Origin: Streptomyces fagopyri
GTDB lineage: Bacteria; Actinomycetota; Actinomycetes; Streptomycetales; Streptomycetaceae
NCBI RefSeq assembly: GCF_009498275.1
Contig: NZ_CP045643.1
Coordinates: forward strand, 7,502,001-7,566,000
Length of the DNA stretch: 64,000 nt
Direction: 5' to 3'
The notes beneath the pieces were generated by a model. That model was given only the letters and a program-made list of their open reading frames with translations. It had not been told where the DNA came from and made no database searches. How positions within the stretch are numbered: the stretch's first letter is position 1; each line of letters begins with the position of its first letter. Both the position numbers and the translations under genes were made by a program. This document shows, one piece after another, positions 1 through 9,946 of the stretch.

Positions 1-335
1 ACACCCCCGACGCCCTGCGACGCGCGATCGCCACGGGTGACGAGAAGGCACTCACCGCCGTCCCCGGCATCGGCAAGCGGGGAGCCCAGAAACTCCTGCT
101 GGAGCTCAAGGACCGGCTCGGCGCGCCGCTCGGCACCGGCACCGGGATCGGCGCCCCGGTCAGCACCGGCTGGCGCGAGCAGCTGCACGCCGCGCTGATC
201 GGCCTCGGATACTCCACCCGAGAGGCCGACGAGGCGGTCTCCGCGGTCGCCCCGCAGGCCGAGGCCGAGGAGGGCGCACCCCAGGTGGGCAGGCTCCTGA
301 AGGCCGCCCTGCAGACCCTCAACCGCGCCCGCTGA
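1..335 (+). CDS. ruvA: Holliday junction branch migration protein RuvA, C-terminal part
   Basis: The window opens inside this gene; the reading frame starts at base 3 and ends with TGA at 333-335, leaving about 110 residues. RuvA is the DNA-binding tetramer that clamps the Holliday junction and recruits the RuvB motor. A helix-hairpin-helix motif (AVPGIGKRGAQKLLLEL) is visible, followed by a flexible linker rich in Gly, Thr and Pro and then the small C-terminal domain that contacts RuvB (LIGLGYSTREADEAV). ruvB follows 78 bp downstream in the same orientation, the usual ruvCAB order. The 5' part of the gene is outside the window. Confidence 0.93.
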   Translation, partial: TPDALRRAIATGDEKALTAVPGIGKRGAQKLLLELKDRLGAPLGTGTGIGAPVSTGWREQLHAALIGLGYSTREADEAVSAVAPQAEAEEGAPQVGRLLKAALQTLNRAR

Positions 336-413
336 CCCGGCGGCCCACCGCCCGGCCCGACCGGCGCCCACCGACCCACCGGCCGACCACCACCACACCG
401 CGAGGCACACGCA

Positions 414-1484
414 ATGAACTGGGACGACACGACCGACGAGACAGCCGCCGACCGGCTCGTCGGCGCGTCCGCCGACCGTGAGGACCAGGCCGTCGAGGCG
501 GCCCTGCGGCCCAAGGACCTGGACGAGTTCATCGGCCAGGAGAAGGTCCGCGAGCAGCTCGACCTCGTACTGCGCGCCGCCCGCGCCCGTGGCGCCACCG
601 CCGACCACGTCCTGCTCTCCGGCGCCCCCGGCCTCGGCAAGACCACCCTCTCGATGATCATCGCGGCCGAGATGGGCGCCCCCATCCGCATCACCAGTGG
701 CCCCGCCATCCAGCACGCCGGGGACCTCGCCGCGATCCTCTCCTCGCTCCAGGAGGGCGAGGTGTTCTTCCTGGACGAGATCCATCGCATGTCCCGGCCC
801 GCCGAGGAGATGCTCTACATGGCGATGGAGGACTTCCGCGTCGACGTGATCGTCGGCAAGGGCCCGGGGGCCACCGCGATCCCCCTCGAGCTGCCGCCGT
901 TCACCCTGGTCGGCGCCACCACCCGGGCAGGACTGCTGCCGCCCCCGCTGCGCGACCGCTTCGGCTTCACCGCGCACATGGAGTTCTACGAGCCCGCCGA
1001 GCTCCAGCGCGTCATCCACCGCTCCGCACATCTCCTCGACGTCGAGATCGGCGCCGAGGGCGCGGCCGAGATCGCCGGCCGTTCCCGGGGCACCCCCCGT
1101 ATCGCCAACCGCCTGCTGCGCCGGGTCCGGGACTACGCGCAGGTCAAGGCCGACGGCATCATCACCCGCGAGATCGCCGCCGCCGCGCTGAAGGTCTACG
1201 AGGTCGACGCCCGAGGTCTCGACCGCCTGGACCGAGGAGTCCTGGAGGCCCTGCTCAAGCTCTTCGGCGGCGGCCCGGTCGGGCTGTCCACGCTCGCGGT
1301 CGCCGTGGGAGAGGAGCGGGAGACCGTGGAGGAGGTCGCCGAGCCCTTCCTGGTGCGCGAGGGACTGCTCGCCCGTACGCCCCGTGGCCGCGTCGCGACT
1401 CCGGCGGCATGGGCCCATCTCGGTCTCACCCCGCCCCAGCGGACCATGGGGGGAAACGGACAAGGGGACCTGTTCGGGGCGTGA
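414..1484 (+). CDS. ruvB: Holliday junction branch migration DNA helicase RuvB
   Basis: RuvB is the hexameric AAA+ motor that drives branch migration with RuvA. The 356-residue product is the normal family length. Walker A (GAPGLGKTT, about residues 70-78), Walker B (VFFLDEIHR, about 117-125) and the sensor/arginine region [18 protein letters not shown] are intact. A C-terminal winged-helix domain follows, with the typical TPRGR stretch. The ATG start has only a modest upstream purine run (GCGAGG near 399). It lies directly downstream of ruvA, and a short GGGGT/ACCCC hairpin follows at 1501-1515. Confidence 0.97.
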   Translation: MNWDDTTDETAADRLVGASADREDQAVEAALRPKDLDEFIGQEKVREQLDLVLRAARARGATADHVLLSGAPGLGKTTLSMIIAAEMGAPIRITSGPAIQHAGDLAAILSSLQEGEVFFLDEIHRMSRPAEEMLYMAMEDFRVDVIVGKGPGATAIPLELPPFTLVGATTRAGLLPPPLRDRFGFTAHMEFYEPAELQRVIHRSAHLLDVEIGAEGAAEIAGRSRGTPRIANRLLRRVRDYAQVKADGIITREIAAAALKVYEVDARGLDRLDRGVLEALLKLFGGGPVGLSTLAVAVGEERETVEEVAEPFLVREGLLARTPRGRVATPAAWAHLGLTPPQRTMGGNGQGDLFGA

Positions 1485-1531
1485 CGGCGCGGGCACTCGC
1501 GGGGTCAGGAACCCCGGTGCCATGCTGAGCG

Positions 1532-1561
1532 TTGTTCCCTGAGTGCGGACTCGCTTAGACT
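1532..1561 (+). promoter_or_regulatory. candidate sigma70-type promoter upstream of yajC
   Basis: TTGTTC at 1532-1537 and TAGACT at 1556-1561 are separated by 18 bp. This fits the Streptomyces housekeeping (HrdB) pattern with its TAGxxT-type -10. It lies about 90 bp before the yajC start and just after a small hairpin that could end ruvB transcription, so it could serve the yajC-secD-secF-apt run. It is inferred from sequence only. Confidence 0.5.
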
Positions 1562-1647
1562 CCGCCGATGCCGCCCTAGTCGGCGTCATGCATACCCCCA
1601 TCCAGCAGGCCGCTCACCATCGCGGTCGAAGAAGGAAGTTCCGACCC

Positions 1648-2148
1648 GTGAGTCTCGTGACCCTCCTCCCGTTCATCGTGCTCATCGGGGCCATGTTCCT
1701 GATGACCCGGTCTGCCAAGAAGAAGCAGCAGCAGGCTGCTTCCATGCGCAACGAGCTGCAGCCCGGCTCCGGCGTGCGCACGATCGGTGGCATGTACGCC
1801 ACGGTGAAGGAGGTCAACGAAGACTCGGTCCTTCTTGACGCGGGCCCCGGCGTGGACCTCCTCTTCGCGAAGAACTCGATCGGCGCCGTCCTCACCGACG
1901 ACGAGTACAACCGCATCGTCCACGGCATCGAGCACGACCTCGAGGCCGACGGCTCGGTTGTCCCGGACGACGCCTCCTCCCTCACCGAGACCGACGAGCC
2001 CGCCGCCGACGCCTCTTCCGACGCCTCCGACGACAAGCCCATCGACCTCGGCAAGAAGGACGCCGCGGACGAGCCCGTCGACGTGAAGCCGGCCGAGGGC
2101 GACGCAGCAGAGCCGAAGAAGACCGACGGCGAGTCCGGCGCGAAGTAG
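1648..2148 (+). CDS. yajC: preprotein translocase subunit YajC
   Basis: YajC is the small single-span partner of the SecDF complex. The protein is 166 residues from the GTG at 1648, which I prefer over the longer upstream frame because AAGGAAG sits about 10 bases before it and the product then begins directly with the transmembrane helix (LLPFIVLIGAMFLM). After a lysine/glutamine cluster comes the conserved core (PGSGVRTIGGMYATV), and the last 70 or so residues are an acidic, low-complexity tail common in streptomycete YajC. The secD and secF genes follow, as expected for this operon. Confidence 0.9.
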   Translation: MSLVTLLPFIVLIGAMFLMTRSAKKKQQQAASMRNELQPGSGVRTIGGMYATVKEVNEDSVLLDAGPGVDLLFAKNSIGAVLTDDEYNRIVHGIEHDLEADGSVVPDDASSLTETDEPAADASSDASDDKPIDLGKKDAADEPVDVKPAEGDAAEPKKTDGESGAK

Positions 2149-2290
2149 CATCCCCGGGGGAACACGGCGCGATCCGCTCGCGCCCCGTGAACCCCAGGGA
2201 TGTGCCTCTGTCGCACGGAGTCCCGACACCATGTCATGGCCGCCCACGCGCTGACCCCGCGCGAGGCGGCCCGAGAGGGAGTACGAGAAG

Positions 2291-4060
2291 GTGGCAGCAC
2301 CGAAGAAGGGCCGGAGCGCGAGTGCCCAGAGCAGGCCGGGGCGCTCGCTTGCCCTCATCCTGATCGCCATCGTGGCGCTCACCGGGGGGATGTTCCTCTC
2401 CGGGCATTCCACCCCGCGTCTCGGCATCGACCTCGCCGGCGGCACCAGCATCACGCTGGAGGCGAAGAACGAGCCGGGCCAGCCGAACGCGATCAACAAG
2501 ACCAACATGAACACCGCGGTCGACATCATGAACCGCCGTGTCAATGGTCTTGGTGTCTCCGAGGCCGAGGTCCAGACCCAGGGCGATCGCAACATCATCG
2601 TCAATATCCCCAAGGGCACGAACTCCAAGCAGGCCCTGGCGCAGGTCGGCACCACCGCCAAGCTCTACTTCCGCCCGGTGCTGGTCACCGAGGTCTCCGG
2701 GAAGGCCGCGAAGGCAAGCCCCTCGCCGAGCGCTTCCAGCAGCGACTCCTCGAAGGACAAGGCGACCGACAAGGCGACCGGCAAGGCGACCTCGTCGAGC
2801 TCCGCGACCCCGTCGGCCACGGCGACCTCCCAGGGCCGTGCGGTCACCGACGCCCTGAAGGCCGACGCCACGCCGTCCGGGAGCGCCTCGGCGAAATCGT
2901 CGGCCTCCACCGCCGCCACGCCGACGCCGAGCGGCAGCGTCGACCCCGCGACCGCCAAGCTCCAGGCCCAGTACGCCGCGCTCGACTGCACCGACAAGGC
3001 CGTCCGCGCCAAGGCCGGTGACGGTGTCAAGGCCACCGACCCCACGGTGGCCTGTGGCCAGAACTCCTCGGGCCAGTGGCAGAAGTACGTGCTCGGCCCG
3101 GCCGAGGTCTCCGGCACGGACATCAAGAGCGCCGCGGCCGTCTTCGACACCCAGAGCGCCGCGGGCTGGAAGGTCACCATGGACTTCACGTCCGGTGGCT
3201 CCAAGAAGTTCGCCGACATCACCGGCAAGCTCGCGAAGAACCAGTCCCCGCAGAACCAGTTCGCCATCGTCCTCGACGGTGAGGTCGTCTCCGACCCGTA
3301 CGTCAGCCAGGCGCTGACCGGCGGCAACGCGGAGATCTCCGGCAGCTTCACGCAGACCGAGGCGCAGGACCTGGCCAACATGCTGAAGTACGGCGCGCTG
3401 CCGCTCACCTTCAAGGCGGCGAGCGTCACCACCGTGACGGCGGCCCTCGGCGGCGAGCAGCTGCACGCCGGTCTGATCGCGGGCGCGATCGGCCTGGGCC
3501 TGGTCATCATCTACCTGGTGGTCTACTACCGGGGTCTGTCGATCATCGCCATCGCCTCCCTGATGGTCTCCGCCATCCTCACGTACGTGCTCATGGCGTT
3601 GCTCGGCCCCGCCATCGGGTTCGCGCTGAACCTGCCGGCGGTCTGCGGTGCCATCGTCGCGATCGGCATCACGGCGGACTCGTTCATCGTGTTCTTCGAA
3701 CGCATCCGGGACGAGATCCGCGAGGGCCGCAGCCTGCGCCCGGCCGTCGAGCGTGCCTGGCCGCGCGCCCGGCGCACCATCCTGGTCTCCGACTTCGTGT
3801 CGTTCCTCGCCGCCGCGGTGCTCTTCATCGTCACCGTCGGCAAGGTCCAGGGCTTCGCGTTCACGCTCGGCCTGACCACGCTGCTCGACGTGGTCGTCGT
3901 CTTCCTCTTCACCAAGCCGCTGATGACGATCCTCGCCCGCAAGAAGTTCTACGCGAGCGGCCACAGCTGGTCCGGACTCGACCCGAAGAGGCTGGGCGCC
4001 CAGCCGCCGCTGCGCCGCACCCGTCGCGCGTCCGCCCCCGTCGACACGAAGGAGGCGTGA
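2291..4060 (+). CDS. secD: protein translocase subunit SecD
   Basis: SecD, with SecF, uses the proton gradient to complete Sec-dependent export. The 589-residue product starts at GTG 2291. One N-terminal membrane helix (about 20-37) is followed by the conserved D1 motif RLGIDLAGGTSITLEA. A long Ser/Thr/Ala/Lys-rich linker covers about residues 139-220 inside the extracytoplasmic domain. The remaining five membrane segments lie between about 390 and 540, with the conserved ADSFIVFFERIRDE region. secF starts one base after the stop. The linker makes the protein longer than compact SecD proteins; such linkers occur in actinomycetes and look like disordered extracytoplasmic spacers. Confidence 0.96.
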   Translation: MAAPKKGRSASAQSRPGRSLALILIAIVALTGGMFLSGHSTPRLGIDLAGGTSITLEAKNEPGQPNAINKTNMNTAVDIMNRRVNGLGVSEAEVQTQGDRNIIVNIPKGTNSKQALAQVGTTAKLYFRPVLVTEVSGKAAKASPSPSASSSDSSKDKATDKATGKATSSSSATPSATATSQGRAVTDALKADATPSGSASAKSSASTAATPTPSGSVDPATAKLQAQYAALDCTDKAVRAKAGDGVKATDPTVACGQNSSGQWQKYVLGPAEVSGTDIKSAAAVFDTQSAAGWKVTMDFTSGGSKKFADITGKLAKNQSPQNQFAIVLDGEVVSDPYVSQALTGGNAEISGSFTQTEAQDLANMLKYGALPLTFKAASVTTVTAALGGEQLHAGLIAGAIGLGLVIIYLVVYYRGLSIIAIASLMVSAILTYVLMALLGPAIGFALNLPAVCGAIVAIGITADSFIVFFERIRDEIREGRSLRPAVERAWPRARRTILVSDFVSFLAAAVLFIVTVGKVQGFAFTLGLTTLLDVVVVFLFTKPLMTILARKKFYASGHSWSGLDPKRLGAQPPLRRTRRASAPVDTKEA

Positions 4061-4061
4061 G

Positions 4062-5180
4062 ATGTCGAAACTCGGCACCCTCGGCGCCCGGCTCCACCGC
4101 GGTGAGATCGGCTACGACTTCGTCGGCAAGCGCAAGATCTGGTACGCCATCTCGATCCTGATCACCATCACGGCCATCCTCGGCCTGACGGTGCGCGGCC
4201 TGAACATGGGCATCGAGTTCCAGGGCGGAGCCGTCTTCACGACGCAGAAGCACATGACGTCCTCGGTGACCCAGGCCGAGACGTACGCGCAGGACGCCTC
4301 CGGTCACGACGCCATCGTGCAGAAGCTCGGCGACGGCAGCCTGCGCATCCAGATCGCGGGCATCGACACCGACAAGTCGGGCCAGATCAAGGACCAGCTG
4401 GCCAAGGACCTGAAGGTCGACTCGGAGAACATCAACGCGGACCTGGTCGGTCCCAGCTGGGGTGACCAGATCGCCAACAAGGCCTGGGAAGGCCTGGCGA
4501 TCTTCATGGTCCTCGTCGTGATCTACCTGGCGATCGCCTTCGAGTGGCGCATGGCCGTGGCCGCCCTGGTGGCCCTGATCCACGACATCACCATCACGGT
4601 CGGCATCTACGCCCTCGTCGGCTTCGAGGTCACCCCGGGCACGGTGATCGGTCTGCTGACGATCCTCGGTTACTCGCTCTACGACACGGTGGTCGTCTTC
4701 GACAGCCTCAAGGAGCAGACGAAGGACATCACCAAACAGACCCGCTACACGTACAGCGAGATCGCCGACCGCTCGATCAACGGCACCCTGGTCCGCTCGA
4801 TCAACACCACGGTGGTCGCGCTGCTGCCGGTCGCCGGCCTGCTGTTCATCGGCGGTGGCGTCCTCGGCGCGGGCATGCTGAACGACATCTCGCTGTCCCT
4901 GTTCGTCGGCCTCGCGGCCGGTGCGTACTCCTCGATCTTCATCGCCACGCCGCTCGTCGCCGACCTCAAGGAGCGCGAGCCGCAGATGAAGGCGCTCAGG
5001 AAGCGGGTCCTCGCCAAGCGCGCCCAGGCGGCCGCGAAGGGTGAACCCCTGGACGCCCCGGCCTCGGCCGTCCCGCTCGACGACGACGAGGACGACGCCA
5101 CTCCGGCGGTCGTCGGCCCGCGCAACCAGCCCGCGCCCCGCAACCGGGGCCGCGGCCGACCTTCGGGGAAGCGCCGATGA
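4062..5180 (+). CDS. secF: protein translocase subunit SecF
   Basis: SecF partners SecD in the RND-like export motor. The product is 372 residues, with an N-terminal membrane helix, the signature GIEFQGGAVF just after it, and five further hydrophobic segments, including the conserved YDTVVVFDSLKE stretch. The C-terminal 50 residues are a charged cytoplasmic tail rich in Asp, Pro and Arg. The ATG lies directly after the secD stop with GGAGG overlapping the end of secD, so the two are translationally coupled. Its own stop overlaps the apt start (ATGA). Confidence 0.96.
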   Translation: MSKLGTLGARLHRGEIGYDFVGKRKIWYAISILITITAILGLTVRGLNMGIEFQGGAVFTTQKHMTSSVTQAETYAQDASGHDAIVQKLGDGSLRIQIAGIDTDKSGQIKDQLAKDLKVDSENINADLVGPSWGDQIANKAWEGLAIFMVLVVIYLAIAFEWRMAVAALVALIHDITITVGIYALVGFEVTPGTVIGLLTILGYSLYDTVVVFDSLKEQTKDITKQTRYTYSEIADRSINGTLVRSINTTVVALLPVAGLLFIGGGVLGAGMLNDISLSLFVGLAAGAYSSIFIATPLVADLKEREPQMKALRKRVLAKRAQAAAKGEPLDAPASAVPLDDDEDDATPAVVGPRNQPAPRNRGRGRPSGKRR

Positions 5181-5725
5181 CCGAACTGACGGACGTCTCC
5201 ACGCTGCTGCTCAGCCGTATCCGCGACGTGGCCGACTACCCGGAGCCGGGCGTGATGTTCAAGGACATCACCCCGCTGCTGGCCGACCCGGTGGCCTTCG
5301 AGGCGCTCACCGGCGCGCTCGCGGAGATCGCCGTCCGCACCGGGGCGACGAAGATCGTCGGCCTGGAGGCCCGCGGATTCATCCTCGGCGCCCCGGTCGC
5401 GGTCCGTGCCGGACTCGGCTTCATCCCCGTACGCAAGGCGGGCAAGCTCCCCGGAGCGACCCTGTCGCAGACGTACGACCTGGAGTACGGCTCCGCCGAG
5501 ATCGAGGTGCACGCCGAGGACCTGGACGCGGGCGACCGCATCCTGGTCGTCGACGACGTCCTCGCCACCGGTGGCACCGCCGAGGCCTCGCTCCAGCTCG
5601 TCCGCCGGGCGGGCGCCGAGGTCTCGGGCGTCGCCGTGCTGATGGAGCTCGGCTTCCTCGGCGGCCGCAGCCGCCTGGAGCCCGCTCTCGGGAACGCTCC
5701 GCTGGAGGCACTCCTCCAGATCTGA
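5177..5725 (+). CDS. apt: adenine phosphoribosyltransferase
   Basis: Apt salvages adenine to AMP using PRPP. The 182-residue product has the type I phosphoribosyltransferase PRPP loop (ILVVDDVLATGGT, about residues 122-134), the adenine-type N-terminal hood (YPEPGVMFKDITPLL) and the GLEARGF motif. It overlaps secF by four bases (ATGA), so it is probably co-translated with the export genes. The apt-relA linkage is a known streptomycete arrangement, and relA follows after a 236-bp gap with hairpins. Confidence 0.96.
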   Translation: MTELTDVSTLLLSRIRDVADYPEPGVMFKDITPLLADPVAFEALTGALAEIAVRTGATKIVGLEARGFILGAPVAVRAGLGFIPVRKAGKLPGATLSQTYDLEYGSAEIEVHAEDLDAGDRILVVDDVLATGGTAEASLQLVRRAGAEVSGVAVLMELGFLGGRSRLEPALGNAPLEALLQI

Positions 5726-5763
5726 GCGACCCGGGTACAGCCCCGGAAAGGCTCAGGAAAGGT

Positions 5764-5843
5764 CCAGGAAGGCTTCACGAAAAGCCTGGGACACCCGTAG
5801 GACACCGCCGGAGGCGGGCCCGGAGGAATCCGGCGCCCGCCTC
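5764..5843 (+). terminator. two successive hairpins after apt
   Basis: A first hairpin pairs CCAGG (5764-5768) with CCTGG (5785-5789), with an inner AGGCTT/AAGCCT pairing. A second pairs GAGGCGGGC (5811-5819) with GCCCGCCTC (5835-5843) across a 15-nt loop. There is no U-tract, which is usual for streptomycete terminators. They lie between apt and relA and could end or attenuate read-through into relA. Confidence 0.45.
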
Positions 5844-5961
5844 TCGCGTTCTCCCTGTACGGACCGTGCCCACGGCCGAAAGCGAGCCCGGCGCCGAGGA
5901 TCGCTACCATGGGGTCTCCGGAGCCTGACCGGGGGACCCGGAACGCGCACGAGGAGCCCTC

Positions 5962-8478
5962 TTGCCAGACGAGGCCCAGCCACTCACCGCCGCCAAGCCC
6001 GAGCCCGCCTCGGGCGGCACGGACACGCCCGCGAAGAGCGCCGCTCCCGGGCCGGTCGAGCACGCCCAGTCAGCGCCCGACGACAAGGCGGCCGAGCAGC
6101 CACGCCCCAAACCGGCTCCCGAGCGCGCCGCGAGCACCCCGGCGGTCCGGTCGGCCCCGAGCCAGCCCGCGCGCACCGGCGGCTCCTCCAACCGCGTCCG
6201 CGCCCGCCTGGCCCGGCTCGGCGTGCAGCGATCGAACCCGTACAACCCGGTCCTGGAGCCCCTGCTGCGGATAGTGCGCAGCAACGATCCCAAGATCGAG
6301 ACGGCCACGCTCCGACAGGTCGAGAAGGCCTATCAGGTCGCCGAGCGCTGGCACCGCGGCCAGAAGCGCAAGAGCGGCGACCCGTACATCACGCACCCGC
6401 TCGCCGTCACCACCATCCTCGCCGAGCTCGGCATGGACCCGGCCACGCTGATGGCGGGGCTACTGCACGACACCGTCGAGGACACCGAGTACGGCCTCGA
6501 CACCCTCAAGCGCGACTTCGGCGACCAGGTCGCCCTCCTCGTCGACGGCGTCACGAAGCTGGACAAGGTCAAGTTCGGTGAGGCCGCGCAGGCCGAGACC
6601 GTGCGCAAGATGGTCGTCGCCATGGCCAAGGACCCCCGCGTCCTGGTCATCAAGCTCGCCGACCGCCTGCACAACATGCGCACCATGCGTTACCTCAAGC
6701 GCGAGAAGCAGGAGAAGAAGGCGCGCGAGACCCTGGAGATCTACGCGCCGCTCGCCCACCGCCTGGGCATGAACACCATCAAGTGGGAGCTGGAGGACCT
6801 CGCCTTCGCGATCCTCTACCCCAAGATGTACGACGAGATCGTGCGGCTGGTCGCCGAGCGCGCCCCCAAGCGCGACGAGTACCTCGCCATAGTGACCGAC
6901 GAGGTCCAGTCCGACCTGCGCGCCGCCCGTATCAAGGCGACCGTGACCGGCCGTCCGAAGCACTACTACAGCGTCTACCAGAAGATGATCGTCCGCGGCC
7001 GTGACTTCGCGGAGATCTACGACCTGGTGGGCATCCGTGTCCTCGTGGACACCGTCAGGGACTGCTACGCGGCCCTCGGCACCGTGCACGCGCGATGGAA
7101 CCCGGTTCCCGGCCGGTTCAAGGACTACATCGCGATGCCCAAGTTCAACATGTACCAGTCGCTGCACACGACGGTCATCGGACCCAACGGCAAGCCGGTC
7201 GAACTCCAGATCCGTACGTTCGACATGCACCGCCGTGCCGAGTACGGGATCGCCGCGCACTGGAAGTACAAGCAGGAGCCCTCCGCCGGCGCCTCCAAGG
7301 TGCGCACGGACGCCCCGAAGAGCGTCAGCAAGGACAAGGACGCCGTCAACGACATGGCGTGGCTGCGCCAGTTGCTCGACTGGCAGAAGGAGACCGAGGA
7401 CCCCAGCGAGTTCCTGGAGTCGCTGCGCTTCGACCTGTCCCGCAACGAGGTCTTCGTCTTCACGCCGAAGGGCGACGTCATAGCGCTCCCGGCGGGCGCG
7501 ACCCCCGTGGACTTCGCGTACGCCGTCCACACGGAGGTCGGCCACCGCACGATAGGCGCACGGGTCAACGGACGTCTCGTCCCGCTCGAATCGACCCTGG
7601 ACAACGGCGACCTGGTGGAGGTCTTCACCTCCAAGGCGGCCGGGGCCGGGCCCTCCCGCGACTGGCTCGGCTTCGTCAAGTCACCGCGCGCCCGCAACAA
7701 GATCCGCGCCTGGTTCTCCAAGGAGCGCCGCGACGAGGCGATCGAGCAGGGCAAGGACGCCATCGCCCGCGCGATGCGCAAGCAGAACCTGCCGATCCAG
7801 CGCATCCTGACCGGCGACTCCCTGGTGACGCTCGCGCACGAGATGCGCTACCCCGACATCTCCTCGCTGTACGCGGCGATCGGTGAGGGTCATGTCGCCG
7901 CGCAGAGCGTCGTGCAGAAACTGGTGCAGGCCCTCGGCGGCGAGGAGGCGGCCACCGAGGAGATCGACGAGAGCGTCCCGCCCGCCCGCGGACGCGGCCG
8001 CAAGCGGCGCTCGAACGCCGACCCCGGTGTGGTCGTCAAGGGCGTCGATGACGTGTGGGTCAAGCTCGCGCGCTGCTGCACCCCCGTTCCCGGGGACCCC
8101 ATCATCGGGTTCGTCACCCGGGGCAGCGGCGTCTCGGTCCACCGCAGCGACTGCGTCAACGTGGAGTCCCTGTCGCGCGAGCCCGAGCGCATCCTCGACG
8201 TGGAGTGGGCGCCCACCCAGTCCTCGGTCTTCCTGGTCGCCATACAGGTGGAGGCACTGGACCGCTCCCGGCTGCTCTCCGACGTCACCCGCGTCCTGTC
8301 CGACCAGCACGTCAACATCCTGTCCGCGGCCGTCCAGACCTCTCGCGACCGAGTCGCCACGTCACGCTTCACCTTCGAGATGGGCGACCCCAAGCACCTG
8401 GGCCACGTCCTGAAGGCGGTACGGGGCGTGGAGGGCGTCTACGACGTGTACCGGGTGACGTCGGCACGCAGGCCGTAG
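5962..8478 (+). CDS. relA: RelA/SpoT-family (p)ppGpp synthetase/hydrolase
   Basis: This is a long bifunctional Rel that makes and degrades the alarmone (p)ppGpp in the stringent response. The product is 838 residues from the TTG at 5962, chosen for the GAGGAG upstream. After a disordered Pro/Ala-rich region (about 1-78) comes the HD hydrolase domain with intact metal residues (His 145, the HD pair at 169-170 and the ED pair near 173). Then follow the synthetase domain ([29 protein letters not shown]), a TGS domain ([15 protein letters not shown]) and a C-terminal ACT domain. Intact HD and synthetase motifs argue for both activities. It is followed by a strong bidirectional hairpin. Confidence 0.97.
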   Translation: MPDEAQPLTAAKPEPASGGTDTPAKSAAPGPVEHAQSAPDDKAAEQPRPKPAPERAASTPAVRSAPSQPARTGGSSNRVRARLARLGVQRSNPYNPVLEPLLRIVRSNDPKIETATLRQVEKAYQVAERWHRGQKRKSGDPYITHPLAVTTILAELGMDPATLMAGLLHDTVEDTEYGLDTLKRDFGDQVALLVDGVTKLDKVKFGEAAQAETVRKMVVAMAKDPRVLVIKLADRLHNMRTMRYLKREKQEKKARETLEIYAPLAHRLGMNTIKWELEDLAFAILYPKMYDEIVRLVAERAPKRDEYLAIVTDEVQSDLRAARIKATVTGRPKHYYSVYQKMIVRGRDFAEIYDLVGIRVLVDTVRDCYAALGTVHARWNPVPGRFKDYIAMPKFNMYQSLHTTVIGPNGKPVELQIRTFDMHRRAEYGIAAHWKYKQEPSAGASKVRTDAPKSVSKDKDAVNDMAWLRQLLDWQKETEDPSEFLESLRFDLSRNEVFVFTPKGDVIALPAGATPVDFAYAVHTEVGHRTIGARVNGRLVPLESTLDNGDLVEVFTSKAAGAGPSRDWLGFVKSPRARNKIRAWFSKERRDEAIEQGKDAIARAMRKQNLPIQRILTGDSLVTLAHEMRYPDISSLYAAIGEGHVAAQSVVQKLVQALGGEEAATEEIDESVPPARGRGRKRRSNADPGVVVKGVDDVWVKLARCCTPVPGDPIIGFVTRGSGVSVHRSDCVNVESLSREPERILDVEWAPTQSSVFLVAIQVEALDRSRLLSDVTRVLSDQHVNILSAAVQTSRDRVATSRFTFEMGDPKHLGHVLKAVRGVEGVYDVYRVTSARRP

Positions 8479-8510
8479 GACCGCCGCTCACCACCGGCTC
8501 GCCGGCGGAC

Positions 8511-8552
8511 GAGAGAGGGGCTCCCGTACATCAGTACGGGAGCCCCTCTCTC
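8511..8552. terminator. bidirectional terminator, 19-bp perfect hairpin
   Basis: Bases 8511-8529 pair perfectly with 8534-8552 around a four-base ATCA loop. It lies between the convergent relA and DUF349 genes, so it can end transcription from both sides. Confidence 0.8.
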
Positions 8553-8581
8553 ACGCCCCTGTACGCGGGGCGACCACCTGC

Positions 8582-9811
8582 TCAGCCGCCGAACTCCTGC
8601 AGACCCTTCAGGGCCTGGTCGAGCAGCGCCTGGCGGCCGTCGAGCTCCCGCTGGAGCTTGTCGGCCTTCGAGGAGTTGCCCGCGGTGCGCGCCGCCTCGA
8701 TCTGGCCCTGGAGCTTGTCCACGGCGGCCTGCAGCTGACCGGTCAGCCCCTCGGCACGCGCGCGTGCCTCCGGGTTGGTCCGCCGCCACTCGGTCTCCTC
8801 GGACTCCTGCAGAGCCCGCTCCACCGCGTGCATCCGGCCCTCGACCTTCGGGCGGGCGTCACGCGGCACATGGCCGATGGCCTCCCAGCGCTCGTTGATC
8901 GAGCGGAAGGCGGCGCGCGAGGCCTTCAGATCCTGCACCGGGACGAGCTTCTCGGCCTCCTCGGCCAGCTCCTCCTTGAGCTTCAGGTTCTCCGACTGCT
9001 CCGCGTCCCGCTCGGCGAAGACCGAACCCCGCGCCGCGAAGAACACGTCCTGGGCACCGCGGAAGCGGTTCCACAGGTCGTCCTCGTGCTCACGCTGGGC
9101 GCGGCCCGCTGCCTTCCAGTCCGCCATCAGCTCGCGGTAGCGCGCCGCCGTCGGACCCCAGTCCGCCGAGGCGGACAGCGACTCGGCCTCCGCGACCAGC
9201 TTCTCCTTGGTCTTGCGGGCGTCCTCGCGCTGCGCGTCCAGCGAGGCGAAGTGCGCCTTGCGGCGCTTGGAGAACGCCGAGCGCGCGTGCGAGAAGCGGT
9301 GCCACAGCTCGTCGTCCGACTTGCGGTCGAGTCGCGGCAGCCCCTTCCACGTGTCCACCAGGGAGCGCAGCCGCTCACCGGCCGCCCGCCACTGGTCGCT
9401 CTGCGCCAGCTCCTCCGCCTCGACGACCAGCGCCTCCTTGGAGTGCCGGGCCTCGTCGGACTGCTTCGCACGCTGGACCTTGCGCTCCTCACGGCGCGCG
9501 TCCACCGTCTCGACGAGCTTGTCCAGCCGTACCTTCAGCGCCGCCAGATCGCCGACCGCGTGGTGGGCGTCCACCTGCGCGCGGATGTGATCGACGGCGG
9601 TCTGGGCGTCCTTCGCCGACAGGTCGGTGGTCTTCACTCGCTTCTCGAGGAGGCCGATCTCCACAACCAGGCCTTCGTACTTGCGCTCGAAGTAGGCCAG
9701 CGCCTCATCGGGGGAGCCGGCCTGCCAGGAACCGACGACCTGCTCGCCGTCGGCCGTACGCACGTACACGGTCCCCGTCTCGTCGACGCGGCCCCACGGG
9801 TCGCTGCTCAC
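8582..9811 (-). CDS. DUF349 domain-containing coiled-coil protein
   Basis: The 409-residue protein contains three tandem DUF349 repeats, recognisable as a W-x-x-x-G/L...LW-x-R-F pattern (DTWKGLPRLDRKSDDELWHRF; ADWKAAGRAQREHEDDLWNRF; ERWEAIGHVPRDARPKVEGRM). They are embedded in highly charged helices that should form coiled coils. There is no signal peptide or membrane segment, so it is cytoplasmic. The function of DUF349 proteins is not established and I do not assign one. It is transcribed toward relA and ends at the shared hairpin. Confidence 0.85.
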   Translation of the reverse strand: MSSDPWGRVDETGTVYVRTADGEQVVGSWQAGSPDEALAYFERKYEGLVVEIGLLEKRVKTTDLSAKDAQTAVDHIRAQVDAHHAVGDLAALKVRLDKLVETVDARREERKVQRAKQSDEARHSKEALVVEAEELAQSDQWRAAGERLRSLVDTWKGLPRLDRKSDDELWHRFSHARSAFSKRRKAHFASLDAQREDARKTKEKLVAEAESLSASADWGPTAARYRELMADWKAAGRAQREHEDDLWNRFRGAQDVFFAARGSVFAERDAEQSENLKLKEELAEEAEKLVPVQDLKASRAAFRSINERWEAIGHVPRDARPKVEGRMHAVERALQESEETEWRRTNPEARARAEGLTGQLQAAVDKLQGQIEAARTAGNSSKADKLQRELDGRQALLDQALKGLQEFGG

Positions 9812-9946
9812 AGCGCCTCCTCCACATGATGCCTGCGAGGGGCTTCAGCGCCCCCGGGCATCGTCCACAGTTTCGTCACGGCCAACATAGGCGACCAGCG
9901 GGTTGCCTGTCCGCATCCCGCGCGTCCGAAGTTCCCGGTTGAGGGG

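Noticed and set aside
2234..4078. A 614-codon minus-strand open frame opposite secD
   Set aside because: Composition is His/Arg/Asp/Gly shadow sequence; secD on the plus strand has complete family motifs.
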